A stretch of DNA of 64,000 nucleotides from Sphingomonas sp. PAMC26645 (GCF_004795835.1 NZ_CP039249.1:4110001-4174000); one strand, 5' to 3'; shown: positions 10,156 to 22,300, counted from the stretch's first letter. Notes: generated by a model from the letters alone, not told the origin. A program made the numbers and translations.

Positions 10156-10251
10156 CGTCATTCCCGCGGAGGCGGGAACCCATACTGGCTGGCGTCTTAA
10201 TGGATCACCGGCGCCGGAGTTTATGGATCCCCGCATACGCGGGGATGACGG
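10156..10251. repeat. Palindromic repeat pair (CGTCATTCCCGCG type)
   Basis: The left unit CGTCATTCCCGCGGAGGCGG begins at 10156. An inverted partner, ATCCCCGCATACGCGGGGAT followed by GACGG, ends at 10251. The two units face each other about 40 bp apart. The core resembles the GCGAAGGCGGG elements at 23.5, 29.2 and 30.9 kb. Confidence 0.6.
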
Positions 10252-10276
10252 AGCAGCACCAAGGCTGCCCCGCGAT

Positions 10277-10411
10277 CCTTCTCCCCTCGGGGAGAAGGTA
10301 GCCCGGCAGGGCCGGATGAGGGGGAGTGAGGTTCGAGACCTTACCACTCCCCTCACCCTTCCCACCGCAAGCGCGGCGGGCCCCTTCCCTCTCCCCGGAG
10401 GGGCGAGGGAG
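10277..10411. repeat. Palindromic repeat (CTCCCC-GGGGAG type)
   Basis: A composite element with a hairpin unit CCTTCTCCCCTCGGGGAGAA at the left and an inverted unit containing CTCTCCCCGGAGGGG at the right, with CTCACCC/GGATGAGGGGGAG segments between. Related composites occur at 53836-53938 and 61985-62117. Together with the previous repeat it fills most of the pyrH-tsf gap. Confidence 0.6.
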
Positions 10412-10420
10412 GAAGTCAGC

Positions 10421-11353
10421 TTACGCCTGTGGCACACCCGAAGCAGCAGCAACCTCGGCTGCGAAGTCGGACTGCTCCTTCTCGATGCCCTCGCCGAGCT
10501 GGAAGCGGACATAGTCCACCAGCTTGATCTCGGCGCCCGCATCCTTGCCGGCCTTGGCGACGACGTCGGAGATCTTAGTCTTGCCGTCCATCACGAACAA
10601 CTGGCTGACCAGGGCATGCTCTTTGCGGTACTTGGCGATGCCGCCCTCGACCATCTTGGCGATGATGTCGGCAGGCTTGCCTGACTCGGCGGCCTTCTCG
10701 GTCGCGATCGCGCGCTCGCGCTCTATCTCGGACTCGTCGAGGTCGGCTTCGTTGAGCGCCTTCGGGAAGGCCGCGGCGATGTGCATCGCAAGCTGCTTGC
10801 CGAGTGCCTGAAGAACCTCGTCCGAAGCCTCCGACTCGAGCGCGACAAGCACGCCGATCTTGCCGAGGCCAGGAGCGGCTGCATTGTGAATGTACGGAAC
10901 GACCGCACCCTTGCTGACTTCCAGCGTGCGCGAGCGGCGCAGCGACTGGTTCTCGCCGATCGTCGCGACGTTGTTCGTCAGGACTTCCTCGACGGTCTTG
11001 CCCGATGGCATCGCCTGCGACTTCAGCGCCTCGATGTCGCCGCCGGTTGCGAGCGCGATCTGCGTGACGTCACGGACGAACGACTGGAACTGGTCGTTCT
11101 TCGCGACAAAATCGGTCTCCGAGTTCACTTCGACCGCTGCGCCCTTGGTGCCCGACACGGCAACGCCGACCAGGCCCTCGGCCGCGGTACGGCTCGACTT
11201 CTTGGCGGCGGCTGCGAGCCCCTTGGTGCGCAGCCAATCCATTGCCTGCTCCATGTCGCCGGCGTTCTCGCTCAGCGCCTTCTTGCAATCCATCATGCCC
11301 GCGCCGCTCTTCTCGCGCAGATCCTTGACCATCGCTGCCGTGATATCGGCCAT
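10421..11353 (-). CDS. tsf: Elongation factor Ts
   Basis: A 310-aa nucleotide-exchange factor for EF-Tu. The N-terminal UBA-like domain contains the signature [16 protein letters not shown]. The core [10 protein letters not shown] motif and the C-terminal [10 protein letters not shown] region follow. It lies about 90 bp downstream of rpsB, the nearly universal pairing. Confidence 0.97.
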   Translation of the reverse strand: MADITAAMVKDLREKSGAGMMDCKKALSENAGDMEQAMDWLRTKGLAAAAKKSSRTAAEGLVGVAVSGTKGAAVEVNSETDFVAKNDQFQSFVRDVTQIALATGGDIEALKSQAMPSGKTVEEVLTNNVATIGENQSLRRSRTLEVSKGAVVPYIHNAAAPGLGKIGVLVALESEASDEVLQALGKQLAMHIAAAFPKALNEADLDESEIERERAIATEKAAESGKPADIIAKMVEGGIAKYRKEHALVSQLFVMDGKTKISDVVAKAGKDAGAEIKLVDYVRFQLGEGIEKEQSDFAAEVAAASGVPQA

Positions 11354-11442
11354 GTCTCTAATCCTTTTTAGGTCTGAATATGGTTGCGGGCGAGGCAGAG
11401 CTTTCGCCCTACCCCGCCCGCATGACGGTTCGGCGACGACGC

Positions 11443-12297
11443 TTATGCGTCGATCTGGCGCTCACCCTCGGCTGCCAGTTCGGCAGCGATATCGGCGTTC
11501 GCCGCAGCCTCGGTCGTGTCGGCAGAAGCCTCGACGACGGGGTCTGCGCTCAGTGCCTCTTCCTTCGGCGGCTCGATCATCGCGCCGATGTCGGCACCGG
11601 TGCGGCGCTGCTGCTCCTGGCCGCCGCGCGTCGCTGCGATCGCGATCGCCTCGCAGTACAGGCGGATGGCGCGGGCTGCGTCGTCGTTCGCGGGAACCGG
11701 GAAGGCGATGCCGTCCGGCGACACGTTCGAATCGAGGATCGCGACGACGGGAATACCCAGCGTGTTCGCTTCCTTGATCGCCAGCTCTTCCTTGTTCGCG
11801 TCGATCACGAACATCACGTCGGGAATGCCGCCCATGTCGCGGATGCCGCCGAGCGAAAGCTCTAGCTTGTCCTTCTCGCGGGTGAGCTGAAGGACTTCCT
11901 TCTTGGTCAGGCCGACGGTGTCGCCCGACAGCATTTCCTCGAGCGTCTTGAGACGCTTGATCGAACCCGAGATGGTCTTCCAGTTGGTGAGCATGCCGCC
12001 CAACCAGCGATGGTTGACGAAATGCTGGCCCGAGCGCCGTGCGGCGTCTGCGACGGGCTCCTGCGCCTGGCGCTTGGTGCCGACGAACAGGACCTTGCCA
12101 CCACCGGCAACCGCCGACGAGACGAACTCAAGCGCGCGCGCGAACAGCGGCACGGTCTGCGAAAGGTCGAGGATGTGGACGCCGTTACGATCGCCGAAGA
12201 TGTAAGGCTTCATCTTGGGGTTCCACCGATGAGTCTGGTGGCCGAAATGCGCGCCCGTTTCGATGAGCTGCTGCATGGAGACGACTGGAGCCGCCAT
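11443..12297 (-). CDS. rpsB: 30S ribosomal protein S2
   Basis: A 284-aa small-subunit protein. The N-terminal [19 protein letters not shown] and the central [11 protein letters not shown] and PVVAILDSN motifs are diagnostic. The C-terminal about 45 residues are Ala/Glu/Asp-rich and extend beyond the E. coli protein, as is common in alphaproteobacteria. It is the first gene of the rpsB-tsf-pyrH-frr string and starts at an ATG preceded by AAGGA-type sequence. Confidence 0.97.
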   Translation of the reverse strand: MAAPVVSMQQLIETGAHFGHQTHRWNPKMKPYIFGDRNGVHILDLSQTVPLFARALEFVSSAVAGGGKVLFVGTKRQAQEPVADAARRSGQHFVNHRWLGGMLTNWKTISGSIKRLKTLEEMLSGDTVGLTKKEVLQLTREKDKLELSLGGIRDMGGIPDVMFVIDANKEELAIKEANTLGIPVVAILDSNVSPDGIAFPVPANDDAARAIRLYCEAIAIAATRGGQEQQRRTGADIGAMIEPPKEEALSADPVVEASADTTEAAANADIAAELAAEGERQIDA

Positions 12298-12551
12298 AGG
12301 GATATATCCTTCCGGTTGTGCCTCTGGGAAGCGGATGACGTCGTGGCCGAATGGCCGTGACGCACCGGGCTATGATGCCTCCCATGCGGGGTTAGAGGCG
12401 CCGCCCTTAGCGTGGCCTCACGCGGAAAGCAATCGCGCAACGCCCGCTTGACTCATGGAACGCAATGAGAACATAAAGGGCTCAGAGGGGAACAGATGTT
12501 CGACTCGGCGCAGAATCACCCCGGCATGACGGGATTCGAAATGCGACGAGT
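12298..12551. other. Intergenic region upstream of rpsB
   Basis: About 250 bp without a convincing gene. It must hold the minus-strand rpsB promoter and leader, but I see no hexamer pair good enough to name. A 23-codon reading frame at 12495 on the plus strand is preceded by AGAGGGG, but nothing else supports it. Confidence 0.4.
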
Positions 12552-12576
12552 GGAACGATGTTTCTGACCAAGTGTT
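12552..12576 (+). promoter_or_regulatory. Candidate EcfG-type stress promoter
   Basis: GGAAC at 12552-12556, a 16-base spacer, then TGTT at 12573-12576. This is one mismatch from the known alphaproteobacterial EcfG consensus GGAAC-N16/17-CGTT. It would start transcription about 40 nt before the ribosome site of the small membrane protein at 12623. Confidence 0.4.
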
Positions 12577-12622
12577 TGCGGATATTAGGAATTTGTTCGC
12601 AACTCATAGGAAGGCGGACGTG

Positions 12623-12856
12623 ATGTTGGTTCTGAGCTTCATGGTTTTTGCTGGTGCATTCGCGGTCGCGGGCATGATGATCGTCTCGTCGATCGCGCCG
12701 CAGTGGGACCGTATCGTCCGCCTCGCGATGGGCAACGTCGAACCCGCGTTCCAGCCGCTCCGCACGCTGGCCGTTGCGGAGCGCCGGATTGCGGTCAGGC
12801 GTTGGGCTTCGACGTCGGCTCCGGTGCCCGCCCGCCGTTGGAACGCTGCCGCCTGA
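12623..12856 (+). CDS. Small single-pass membrane protein
   Basis: A predicted 77-aa protein of unknown function. Residues about 2-24 (MLVLSFMVFAGAFAVAGMM) form one clear transmembrane helix, followed by a basic, Arg/Ala-rich tail. I chose the ATG at 12623 because AGGAAGG lies 8 nt upstream; GTG at 12620 is an alternative. Its last about 60 bp overlap the 3' end of pssA on the other strand, so the tail may be constrained by that overlap. A candidate EcfG stress promoter lies upstream. I do not recognise the family. Confidence 0.5.
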   Translation: MLVLSFMVFAGAFAVAGMMIVSSIAPQWDRIVRLAMGNVEPAFQPLRTLAVAERRIAVRRWASTSAPVPARRWNAAA

Positions 12857-13640
12857 TCTTGGCGTAGCTCGCGATGCTGAACGGCATCGAGAGTAGGTAC
12901 AGTACGCAGATGATGCTTAGTGTATGCCACGGCGCGCTCACGATAGCGGCGCCGAGCAGCACGACGAGAGCGATAGCCTCGAACCGGATGTTGCTGCGAA
13001 GTTTGACCGAACTCCACGAGTAGGTCGCTATACTCGACACCATCAGCAGTGCGACAAACGCGACCCAAGGCGCCACGAAATATGGCGACGCGAATTTCGG
13101 CTCGTCGGTCCAGAACCAGAAGAACATCGGCATCAGCGCCAAGCCGGCACCAGCGGGAGCTGGGACGCCGGTAAGGAAGCCGGCCGATTTATGCGGTTGG
13201 TGGCTCTCGTCGATCTTGGCGTTGAAGCGCGCGAGACGCAGTGCGCAGAACACGGCAAGGATCAGCGAACAGAGCCAGCCGACGCGCGGCAATGCGGTCA
13301 GAGACCAGAGATAGACGATCAACGCAGGCGCGACGCCGAAAGAGATCGCGTCGGACAGCGAATCGAGCTCGGCACCGAACCGGCTTTCACCGTGCAGCAT
13401 CCGGGCAATCCGACCATCCAGGCCGTCGAGCACGCCCGCGACCATGATCATCGCAACAGCGCTTTCCCACTGACCGCCGATCGCGAACCGCACGCCGCTC
13501 AAACCGGAGCACAGCGCGAGCGCGGTTACCGCGTTGGGCGCTACCGCCCGCAAGGGAAGTCCGCGAGGCGCACGGCGGGTGCGGCCGAACCGCCCCTTTT
13601 CGCGGGTCTCGATGGCATCGTCGGAATCGCGATCGATCAC
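12795..13640 (-). CDS. pssA: CDP-diacylglycerol-serine O-phosphatidyltransferase
   Basis: A 281-aa membrane enzyme making phosphatidylserine from CDP-diacylglycerol and serine. The CDP-alcohol phosphotransferase signature DG-x2-(A)R-x8-G-x3-D-x3-D appears as DGLDGRIAR followed by GAELDSLSD. Multiple hydrophobic helices follow. The GTG start overlaps the psd stop as GTGA, so psd and pssA are coupled, together giving phosphatidylethanolamine. The C-terminus is Arg/Lys-rich. Confidence 0.92.
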   Translation of the reverse strand: MIDRDSDDAIETREKGRFGRTRRAPRGLPLRAVAPNAVTALALCSGLSGVRFAIGGQWESAVAMIMVAGVLDGLDGRIARMLHGESRFGAELDSLSDAISFGVAPALIVYLWSLTALPRVGWLCSLILAVFCALRLARFNAKIDESHQPHKSAGFLTGVPAPAGAGLALMPMFFWFWTDEPKFASPYFVAPWVAFVALLMVSSIATYSWSSVKLRSNIRFEAIALVVLLGAAIVSAPWHTLSIICVLYLLSMPFSIASYAKIRRQRSNGGRAPEPTSKPNA

Positions 13641-14365
13641 TGGGCGATGCCGCCAACCGGAACGCCACCGACGCGACCGAGTACGGTCTCGCCCGCGATG
13701 CTGCGCTGGCCAAGACACACCTGCGGCACGACGTGATCGGGCAGGTACACGTCGACGCGACTGCCGAACCGGATCAGGCCGATGCGCTGGCCGACTGCGA
13801 CCATATCGCCGGCCTTGACGAAACCAAGGATCCGTCGTGCGACCAGGCCGGCGATCTGGGTGAAGCCGATCCGCATGCCGTGGCGATCTTCAACGACGAA
13901 ATGCTGGCGCTCGTTCTCGTCGCTCGCCTTGTCGAGGTCTGCGTTGAGGAACTTGCCCGAGATATAGACCACTTGGCGGATCGTGCCGGCGATCGGCGTG
14001 CGATTGATGTGCACGTCGAACACCGACATGAAGATCGACACACGCACCAGCGGTGCATCGCCGAGGCCGTTCTCGCCGGCGAGCTCGCGCGGAATCGGCA
14101 CGCGCTGGATCATCGTGATCAGCCCGTCGGCGGGGGCGACGATCAGGCCTTCGCCTTGTGGGGTGGTGCGGATCGGATCACGGAAGAACGTCGCGACCCA
14201 GATCACGACGCCGACCATCGGCCAGAACAGCACGTGGCTGACGATCGTCAGCAACAGCGTGATGCCGGTCGCGATCGCGATGTATTTGTGGCCCTCCGGA
14301 TGGACTGCGGGAAATCGCCATTTGACCGTGGAGGTCGTGACGGGCGGCTTGTCGAGCGATGCCAT
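13637..14365 (-). CDS. psd: Phosphatidylserine decarboxylase proenzyme
   Basis: A 242-aa short-type Psd that converts phosphatidylserine to phosphatidylethanolamine. The self-cleavage site appears as [11 protein letters not shown] near residue 200; by family knowledge the Ser of the Gly-Ser pair becomes the pyruvoyl cofactor. Two hydrophobic segments lie near the N-terminus, and [13 protein letters not shown] is the conserved central motif. It is coupled to pssA immediately downstream. Confidence 0.94.
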   Translation of the reverse strand: MASLDKPPVTTSTVKWRFPAVHPEGHKYIAIATGITLLLTIVSHVLFWPMVGVVIWVATFFRDPIRTTPQGEGLIVAPADGLITMIQRVPIPRELAGENGLGDAPLVRVSIFMSVFDVHINRTPIAGTIRQVVYISGKFLNADLDKASDENERQHFVVEDRHGMRIGFTQIAGLVARRILGFVKAGDMVAVGQRIGLIRFGSRVDVYLPDHVVPQVCLGQRSIAGETVLGRVGGVPVGGIAQ

Positions 14366-14507
14366 AACCTGCGGGTCTATCCGTGCACGACGCGCGATAC
14401 AACGATGAACCGGCTTTTCCTTACAGCGCCAACGGTTGGCGAACGGTTGATCGCTGCGGCGCGCTCCCCTAGACGCTCCTCAAACCCCTCCCCCGAAGGA
14501 CCCGGAT

Positions 14508-15728
14508 ATGGCGAAGATCAAGGTAAAGAACCCGATCGTGGAGATCGATGGCGACGAGATGACCCGGATCATCTGGGAATGGATCCGCGAGCGCCTGATC
14601 AAGCCGTATCTCGACATCCAGCTCGATTATTACGATCTCGGCGTCGAGCATCGCGACGCGACCGACGATCAGGTCACGATCGACAGCGCGCTCGCCACGC
14701 AGAAGCACGGCGTCGCGGTCAAGTGCGCGACGATCACGCCCGACGAGCAGCGCGTCACCGAGTTCGGCCTGAAGAAGATGTGGAAGTCGCCGAACGGCAC
14801 GATCCGCAACATCCTCGGCGGGACCATCTTTCGCGAGCCGATCGTGATCAAGAACGTGCCCCGCCTGATCCCGGGCTGGACGCACCCGATCGTCGTCGGC
14901 CGTCACGCATTCGGCGACCAGTACCGCGCGACCGACTATCTGGTCCCCGGCCCGGGCAAGCTGCGCCTCGTCTTCGAAGGCGACGACGGCACGGTCATCG
15001 ACCGCGAGGTGTTCCAGTTCCCGTCGGCGGGCGTCGCGATGGCGATGTACAACCTCGACGATTCGATCCGCGATTTCGCGCGCGCCTCGATGCATTACGG
15101 CCTCAACCTGAAGTGGCCGGTGTACCTGTCGACCAAGAACACCATCCTCAAGGCCTATGACGGCCGCTTCAAGGACCTCTTCGCCGAGGTGTTCGAGGCC
15201 GAGTTCAAGGACAAGTTCAAGGAAGCCGGGATCGTCTACGAGCATCGCCTGATCGACGACATGGTCGCATCGGCGCTGAAGTGGAACGGCGAGTTCGTCT
15301 GGGCCTGCAAGAACTATGACGGCGACGTCCAGTCGGACCAGGTCGCACAGGGCTTCGGGTCGCTCGGCCTGATGACCTCGATCCTGCTGACCCCGGATGG
15401 CAAGACGGTCGAGGCCGAGGCGGCGCACGGCACCGTCACGCGTCACTTCCGCATGCATGAGCAGGGCAAGGCGACCTCGACCAACCCGATCGCGTCGATC
15501 TTCGCATGGACCGGTGGCCTGAAGTATCGCGGCAAGTTCGACGATACGCCCGACGTCACGAAGTTCGCCGAGACGCTCGAGCGCGTCTGCGTCCAGACGG
15601 TGGAGAACGGCCACATGACTAAGGATCTCGCGATCCTGATCGGCCCCGACCAGCCCTGGATGACGACCGAGCAGTTCTTCGAGCAGGTCCGCTCGAACCT
15701 CGAAACCGAAATGGCCAACTGGGCCTGA
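14508..15728 (+). CDS. icd: NADP-dependent isocitrate dehydrogenase
   Basis: A 406-aa homodimeric, eukaryote-like IDH of the TCA cycle, converting isocitrate to 2-oxoglutarate with [24 protein letters not shown] is the typical start. KSPNGTIRN and [12 protein letters not shown] are the substrate and cofactor loops, and [10 protein letters not shown] follows. A GAAGGA ribosome site precedes the ATG. It is a single gene closed by a strong terminator. Confidence 0.97.
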   Translation: MAKIKVKNPIVEIDGDEMTRIIWEWIRERLIKPYLDIQLDYYDLGVEHRDATDDQVTIDSALATQKHGVAVKCATITPDEQRVTEFGLKKMWKSPNGTIRNILGGTIFREPIVIKNVPRLIPGWTHPIVVGRHAFGDQYRATDYLVPGPGKLRLVFEGDDGTVIDREVFQFPSAGVAMAMYNLDDSIRDFARASMHYGLNLKWPVYLSTKNTILKAYDGRFKDLFAEVFEAEFKDKFKEAGIVYEHRLIDDMVASALKWNGEFVWACKNYDGDVQSDQVAQGFGSLGLMTSILLTPDGKTVEAEAAHGTVTRHFRMHEQGKATSTNPIASIFAWTGGLKYRGKFDDTPDVTKFAETLERVCVQTVENGHMTKDLAILIGPDQPWMTTEQFFEQVRSNLETEMANWA

Positions 15729-15734
15729 TCTGGC

Positions 15735-15770
15735 ACCCCGCTCCCGGAAACGGGGGCGGGGTTTTCTCTC
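15735..15770 (+). terminator. Intrinsic terminator of icd
   Basis: GC-rich hairpin ACCCCGCTCCC-GGAAAC-GGGGGCGGGGT directly after the icd stop, followed by TTTTCTCTC. Confidence 0.88.
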
Positions 15771-15772
15771 TC

Positions 15773-15804
15773 CCGTCATCCTGACGAAAATCAGGATGAC
15801 GGGG
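15773..15804. repeat. Short palindrome CCGTCATCCTGA type
   Basis: Perfect inverted repeat CCCGTCATCCTGA / TCAGGATGACGGG around a 6-base loop. A second copy with the same arms is at 44247-44282, so it is a dispersed element rather than part of the icd terminator. Confidence 0.7.
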
Positions 15805-15890
15805 GGCGGTTAACCGGACGCAAAGCCGTATCCCGCTGCACACGTCACCACGGGTGACAATTCCGTCATGCGTCCCCTAAGGTCGCACGC

Positions 15891-17669
15891 ATGGCATTAC
15901 GGCTCGACAATCAAGGTTTCAGCGACGCGCTCGTCATTCTCGGCGCGGCGGGCCTCGTCATCCCCGCGTTCGCACGGTTCCGGGTCAGCCCGGTCATCGG
16001 TTTCATCCTGGTCGGCCTGCTGGTCGGTCCCGCGGGCCTCGGCTCGCTCACCGGCTCCGCGCCGTGGCTCTATTACCTAACCATCTCGAACCCGGAATCG
16101 ATCGAGCCGTTCGCCGAGTTCGGGATCATCCTGCTGTTGTTCTCGATCGGCCTCGAACTCTCGTTCAAGCGGTTATGGTCGATGAAGCGGCTCGTTTTCG
16201 GCACCGGCGCGGCCGAGTTGATCGGCTCGGCGCTGATCATCGGCACGGCGCTGCACTTCATCGGCCAGGAATGGGCGGGCGCTATCGGGCTCGGGTTCGC
16301 ACTCGCGCTCTCCTCGACAGCGCTCGTCCTGCCGCTCGTCGGCACCACCGGCGCGGTCGGCCGGGGAGCGTTCGCGATGCTGCTGTTCGAGGATCTGGCG
16401 CTCGTCCCGATCATCTTCGTGCTTGGTGCGCTGGCGCCGACCGCGAGCGCAGACGGCTGGTCGAACATCGCCGGCGTGGCGCTGCGCGGCGGTTTGACCG
16501 TCATCGCGATGTATATCGGCGGGCGGGTCGTCCTGCCCCGGCTGTTCGGACAGGCAGCGCGGACCAAGAGCCCTGAGCTGTTTCTCGCCGCGTCGCTGCT
16601 GGTGGTGATCGTCGCCAGCGTAGCAACCACAGCCGCCGGACTGTCGCCTATCGTTGGGGCGCTGCTGGCCGGGCTGTTGATCGCGGAAACCGAGTATCAC
16701 AGCGAGGTCGAGGTCATCACCGCGCCGTTCAAGGGCCTCGCGCTTGGCGTATTCCTGATTACCGTGGGCATGAGCCTGGACCTGCGCCTGATCGGGCAGA
16801 ACTGGCCTTCGCTGCTGCTCGCGGTGAGCGGCGTGGTTGCGACCAAGGCGATCGTCACGTTCCTGTTCCTGCGCGTCGCCAATTCGCGGCGCGGGGTCGC
16901 GGCCGAAACGGGCCTGCTGATGGGAAGCCCGTCGGAGACCACGCTGATCGTACTCGCCACGGCGGCGCAGGCGCAGCTGATCCTCCCTTCGACGGCGTCC
17001 TTCTGGCAGACCGTTACGGCGATCGGCCTGACGATCACCCCATTGCTGGCCAAGCTCGGCCGCACCGTCTCGCGCCAGCTCGAAAGCCGCTCGACGGCCG
17101 ATGCTGGCGATATCGAGATCGATGATGATGGCCCCGGCACGGTCGTCATCGGCTTCGGCCGGGTCGGCCGCATGGTCGCCGACATGCTGGCCGTCCACGG
17201 GCAGAAATACGTCGCCGTCGAGGCGGATATCGACTCGGTGGAAGAGGCCCGCATGCTGGGCCACCCGGTATTGTTTGGCGACGTCGCCCGCCCCGAACTG
17301 GTCGAACGATTGAAGCTGCATACCGCCAAGGCGTTGATCCTGACGATGGACGACCCGGTGCTGACGGTGCGCCTGGCGCGGCGAGTGCGAGCTTTGGCGC
17401 CGGACCTGCCGATCGTCGCGCGCGCGCGCGATACGGCGCATGCGGCCGAACTGTACCGTGCGGGTGTGACCGATGCAGTGCCGGAGACGTTGGAGAGTTC
17501 GTTGCAGTTGGCGGAGGCGGTGCTGGTCGATCTCGGCGTGGCGATGGGCCCCGTCATCGCGTCGATCCACGAGAAGCGCGACGAGCTTCGGCAGGAGATC
17601 AAGGCGGCGGCGGACATGATCATCGAGCCGCGGATCAGAAAAGCCAAGCGGACGCCCCGCGCGGCATAG
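15891..17669 (+). CDS. KefB/KefC-type cation:proton antiporter with RCK domain
   Basis: A 592-aa CPA2-family inner-membrane transporter. Residues about 10-390 hold some 12 hydrophobic helices, including FSIGLELS and the [17 protein letters not shown] core. Residues about 415-530 form a TrkA-N/RCK nucleotide-binding domain with the [11 protein letters not shown]ossmann motif. The C-terminal 40 residues are charged and probably helical. By family it exchanges K+ or Na+ for protons; the substrate cannot be fixed from sequence. No KefG/KefF partner lies nearby. Confidence 0.88.
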   Translation: MALRLDNQGFSDALVILGAAGLVIPAFARFRVSPVIGFILVGLLVGPAGLGSLTGSAPWLYYLTISNPESIEPFAEFGIILLLFSIGLELSFKRLWSMKRLVFGTGAAELIGSALIIGTALHFIGQEWAGAIGLGFALALSSTALVLPLVGTTGAVGRGAFAMLLFEDLALVPIIFVLGALAPTASADGWSNIAGVALRGGLTVIAMYIGGRVVLPRLFGQAARTKSPELFLAASLLVVIVASVATTAAGLSPIVGALLAGLLIAETEYHSEVEVITAPFKGLALGVFLITVGMSLDLRLIGQNWPSLLLAVSGVVATKAIVTFLFLRVANSRRGVAAETGLLMGSPSETTLIVLATAAQAQLILPSTASFWQTVTAIGLTITPLLAKLGRTVSRQLESRSTADAGDIEIDDDGPGTVVIGFGRVGRMVADMLAVHGQKYVAVEADIDSVEEARMLGHPVLFGDVARPELVERLKLHTAKALILTMDDPVLTVRLARRVRALAPDLPIVARARDTAHAAELYRAGVTDAVPETLESSLQLAEAVLVDLGVAMGPVIASIHEKRDELRQEIKAAADMIIEPRIRKAKRTPRAA

Positions 17670-17712
17670 TATCGCACGAGGCGTCGGCCTTGAACGGGCC
17701 TGAGCGGATTGA

Positions 17713-19305
17713 TCAGGCGGCGGCTAGCGCAAAATCCTTGAAGCGTTCGCGGAGCGCGGTCTTGAGCAGTTTGCCCGTCGCGGTGTGCGGCAGGTCTTCG
17801 ACGAAGACGATCGCGTCGGGGAGCCACCATTTGGCGACGTGCTTGGCCAGGTGATCGAGGATCGCCTGTTCGGTGACCGCGCTGCCGGGCTTGCGGACTA
17901 CCAGCAATAATGGGCGCTCGTCCCATTTTGGATGGTGGATGCCGATTGCGGCCGCCTCCGCGACGCCCGGACAGCCGACGGCCGCGTTCTCCAGGTCGAC
18001 CGAACTGATCCATTCGCCGCCGGACTTGATGACATCCTTCGAGCGGTCGGTGATCTGCATCGTGCCGTCCGCGTGGAGCATTGCGACGTCGCCGGTGTCG
18101 AACCAGCCGTCCGCGTCGACCGCGTCCTCGTCGGCGCCGAAATAGCGTTGGACCACCCATGGGCCGCGGACCTGCAACCTGCCGGCGACCTTGCCGTCGC
18201 GGGCTAGCACAGTGCCTTCGTCGTCGATGATGCGGAGTTCTATGCCGAAGGGGACGCTTCCCTGCTTGCCGACGAGGTCGAGCTTTTCGTCATGGCTCAT
18301 GTCGTGCCAGTGCGGCGGATTGAAGCCCGCGGTGCCGATCGGGGAGGTCTCGGTCATGCCCCAGAGGTGCTTGACGGTCGCGCCCATGCCCATGATCCGT
18401 TCGATCATCGCGCGCGGGGCTGCCGAGCCGCCGATCGTTACCTGTTTGAGGTGGCGCGGAGCGTCGCCGGATGCGTCCATGTGGCCGAACATGGCCAGCC
18501 AGACGGTCGGCACGCCAGCGGAATGCGTGACCTTCTCGTCGTTCATCAGCCGGCACAGCACGGCGGGATCGTTCACCGCGGAATAGACGACTTTAGCGCC
18601 CGACAGCGCGCAGGCGAACGGCAGGCCCCAGGCGGCGGCGTGGAACATCGGGACGACCGGCAGCACGACCGCGTTGGGCGACAGATCGAACACCCACGGC
18701 GCGACCTCGGCCATCGCGTGGATCAGCGTCGAGCGGTGCGTGTAGAGCACGCCCTTTGGATTGCCGGTGGTGCCGCTGGTATAGCAGAGCATGCACGGCT
18801 CGCGCTCGGGGCCTTCCACCCACTCGTAATCGCCGTCCTCGGCGTCGAGCATCGCCTGGAAGCCGTCCGGACCGAGATCGTCGAAGCAGATATAGTGGCG
18901 GATGCTGCCCCATTGCCCGCGCAGGCGATCGACAAGCGGCTGGAACGCCTTGTCGTAAAGCATCACGCGGTCTTCGGCGTGGTTGGCGATGTAGACGAGC
19001 TGTTCGTCGAAAAGGCGCGGGTTGATCGTGTGGATCACGCCGCCCATGCCGATCGTGCCGTACCAGGCGACGAGGTGGTGCGCGTGGTTCATCGCCAGCG
19101 TCGCGACCCGGTCACCGGGCGCTACGCCCAGCTTTTCGAGCGCTTGAGCCAGTTTGCGGGCGTCGCGGGAGATGCCGGCCCAGTTGGTGCGCGTCTCGCG
19201 ACCGTCGGCCCAGTAGCTGACGAGTTCCCGGCGCCCGTGTTCGCGGGCCGCGTGGTCGATCAGGCGGGGAACACGAAGCTCGAAATCCTGCATTCCACCC
19301 AGCAT
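17713..19305 (-). CDS. Fatty acyl-CoA synthetase (AMP-forming)
   Basis: A 530-aa ANL-superfamily ligase activating a carboxylic acid to its CoA thioester. The AMP-binding loop [11 protein letters not shown], the WGMTETSP substrate-site motif, the FDTGD hinge region and SGGEWIS are all present. The C-terminal catalytic Lys lies in [10 protein letters not shown]. Order and length resemble medium/long-chain enzymes such as AlkK. The ATG at 19305 is preceded by GGGAGAG. It lies 21 bp after dnaE with no functional link obvious. Confidence 0.9.
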   Translation of the reverse strand: MLGGMQDFELRVPRLIDHAAREHGRRELVSYWADGRETRTNWAGISRDARKLAQALEKLGVAPGDRVATLAMNHAHHLVAWYGTIGMGGVIHTINPRLFDEQLVYIANHAEDRVMLYDKAFQPLVDRLRGQWGSIRHYICFDDLGPDGFQAMLDAEDGDYEWVEGPEREPCMLCYTSGTTGNPKGVLYTHRSTLIHAMAEVAPWVFDLSPNAVVLPVVPMFHAAAWGLPFACALSGAKVVYSAVNDPAVLCRLMNDEKVTHSAGVPTVWLAMFGHMDASGDAPRHLKQVTIGGSAAPRAMIERIMGMGATVKHLWGMTETSPIGTAGFNPPHWHDMSHDEKLDLVGKQGSVPFGIELRIIDDEGTVLARDGKVAGRLQVRGPWVVQRYFGADEDAVDADGWFDTGDVAMLHADGTMQITDRSKDVIKSGGEWISSVDLENAAVGCPGVAEAAAIGIHHPKWDERPLLLVVRKPGSAVTEQAILDHLAKHVAKWWLPDAIVFVEDLPHTATGKLLKTALRERFKDFALAAA

Positions 19306-19325
19306 TTTTGCGCTCTCCCAAGCTG

Positions 19326-22300
19326 TTATCCGACCAGAGCAAGCCTCGTTTCCGAGGTCTTCATCTCCACCTTTGCGACACCGTGCAACGACTCGATGTG
19401 CTCGACAAGCTCTCCGTCGAGCAGGAAGTCGCGACCCAGCAGGATGCAGACCTCGCCATCGGGCAGTTGCGCGCGGACGCGAACCTCGCCGCGCGCGCCG
19501 CGATGCTCGGCAAGCAGTGAGGCGAGGCCGGCGAACGCGGTCATGTCGGAGATCGTCACGACCACCTGGAAGCGCGCGAGGTTGGCGAGGCCCTCGAACG
19601 GCTGGATGCGCTTGATGCTGACGCGCGGCGTGTCCTCGCCGGGCTTGCGATCGAGTTCTACGGTGATGAGGCCGCAGCCGCCGGCCTTTGCCGCCTCTTC
19701 GAGATCGCGCGAGACCTGTTCGTCGAAGCAGGTCGCCATGAACTGGCCGCTGGCGTCGGAGCATTGCGCCATCATGAAGCGCTTGCCGCGCGCGGACGTG
19801 CGATAGCGCGCGTCCTCGACCAGCACGGCCATCGTCGCGCCGGCGCGGCTGCCGTCGTCGGGGATGTTGAGCTCGGACAGCGCGGTGTAGGCGCGGGCAC
19901 CGTGGCTGACCGCGATGTGACGATGGCGGTCGACCGGGTGCGCGGAGAAATAGAAGCCGAACGCTTCCTTCTCCTGGTCCATGCGCTGGCTGAGCGTCCA
20001 GCGGACCGAGGGGGGAAGCTTGATCGCGTCGCCTGCGGGCTCGGCGTCACCGAACAGGCCGCCCTGCCCGCTGGTCTTCTGTTCGTGCGTGCGCGCGGCA
20101 ATCGCGAGGATCGTCTCGGCGGTGGCGTGGATGCCGGCGCGGTTCTGGTCGAGGCCGTCGAATGCGCCGGCGGCGGCGAGCGTTTCGAGCTGGCGCTTGT
20201 TGAGCAGGCGCGGGTCGACTCGCTTGGCGAGATCGTCGAGACCGGCGAACGGACCGTTCTGGACGCGCTCGACGATGAGCTTCTCCATCGCACCCTCGCC
20301 GACCGATTTCAGTGCACCGAGGGCGTAGCGGACGGCGAGGTTGTTCTCCTTGAGGTCCGGCAGAACCTCGACATCGAACTCGGCCTGGCTCGCGTTGATG
20401 CAGGGCGGCAGCGCGGTGATCCCGAGACGGCGCATGTCGTCGGTGAAGATCGCGAGCTTGTCGGTCTGGTGGAGGTCGTAGCACATCGACGCCGCGAAAA
20501 ATTCGTGCGGGTGGTGCGCCTTCAGCCAGGCGGTCTGGTACGCGAGCAACGCATAAGCGGCGGCGTGGCTCTTGTTGAAGCCATAGCCGGCGAACTTGTC
20601 GATCAAGTCGAACAGCGCGTTGGCCTCGGCCTTCTTGATGCCGTTGACGGTGAGACACCCCTCGACGAAGCCCGCGCGCTGCGCGTCCATCTCGGCCTTC
20701 ACCTTCTTGCCCATTGCGCGGCGTAGCAGATCGGCGCCGCCGAGCGAGAAGCCGGCCAGCACCTGCGCGGCCTGCATGACCTGCTCCTGGTAGACGAAGA
20801 TCCCGTAGGTCTCCGACAGGATCGGTTCGAGCAGCGGGTGCGGGTAGTCGATCGCCTCGGTGCCGTTCTTCCGACGGCCGAACGACGGAATGTTGTCCAT
20901 CGGGCCCGGTCGATAGAGCGACACGAGCGCGATGATGTCGCCAAAATTGGACGGGCGCACGGCGGACAGCGTGCGGCGCATGCCCTCCGACTCGAGCTGG
21001 AACACGCCGACGGTGTCGCCCTTTTGCAGGAGCGCGTAGACGCCGGTGTCGTCCCATTCGAGTGCGTCGAGATCTACCGTGACGCCGCGCTTGGCGAGCA
21101 GCTGCACCGCCTTCTGCAACACCGACAGCGTCTTAAGCCCGAGGAAATCGAACTTCACGAGGCCGGCGCCCTCGACATATTTCATGTCGAACTGCGTGAC
21201 GGGCATGTCGGACCGAGGGTCACGGTACAGGGGCACGAGTTGTGCGAGCGGGCGGTCGCCGATCACCACGCCGGCGGCGTGGGTGGAGGAGTGGCGGGGC
21301 AGGCCTTCCAGCTTCATCGCCAGGTCGAGCAGCTTCCGGACGCCGTTGTCGTTGGCGTATTCCTTCGCGAGCTCGCCGACGCCGTTGAGTGCGCGCTCGA
21401 GCGTCCAGGGGTCGGTCGGGTGGTTCGGAACCAGTTTCGCGAGGCGATCGATCTGGCCGTAGCTCATCTGCAGCACGCGGCCGGTGTCCTTGAGCACCGC
21501 GCGCGCCTTCAGCTTTCCGAAGGTGATGATCTGCGCGACCTGATCGCGGCCGTATTTCTCCTGAACGTAGCGGATTACTTCGACACGTCTGGTTTCACAG
21601 AAATCGATATCGAAATCGGGCATCGACACGCGTTCCGGATTCAGGAAGCGCTCGAACAGCAAACCGAGCTTGATCGGGTCCAAGTCCGTGATCGTCAGCG
21701 ACCAGGCGACGACCGAGCCGGCGCCCGAACCACGACCTGGGCCGACCGGGATGTCATGATCCTTCGCCCATTTGATGAAGTCGGCGACGATCAGGAAGTA
21801 TCCGGGGAAGCCCATCTGGACGATCACGTCGACCTCGAACGCGAGCCGCTTGCGGTACACGTCGCGCCAGCCGTCTTCGCCTTCGCCGTGGAGTTCGGTG
21901 ATGCGGGCGAGGCGCGCTTCGAGTCCGGCTTCGGCGTCGTCGCGGAGCAGCTTGGCCTCGCCCTCGATATCGCCGGCGAGGCTGGGGAGGATCGGCTTCC
22001 GATACGGTGCCATCACCGCGCAGCGCTGTGCGACGACCAGCGTGTTGGCGATCGCCTCGGGCAGGTCGGCGAACATCTCGTGCATCACCGGCGCGGGCTT
22101 CATCCAGGCTTCGGGGCAGCTGCGGATGCGGTCCTCGGTCTCGACATAGGTCGAGTGCGCGATGCAGAGCATGGCGTCGTGTGCATCGCCGAACGCGCTC
22201 TCGGTGAAGCAGCACGGGTTGGTCGCGACCAGCGGCAGGTTGCGCTCATAGGCGATGTCGATGAGGTCGGTTTCGGCCGCCGTCTCGATCGCGTCGTTGC

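Noticed and set aside
12495..12566. 23-codon frame with AGAGGGG upstream
   Set aside because: Too short to judge, no hydrophobic or domain signal, and an EcfG-like site downstream explains the region better.
13733..15160. Long plus-strand frame through psd and icd
   Set aside because: His/Asp/Arg-rich translation typical of antisense and shifted frames in GC-rich DNA; psd and icd are unmistakable.
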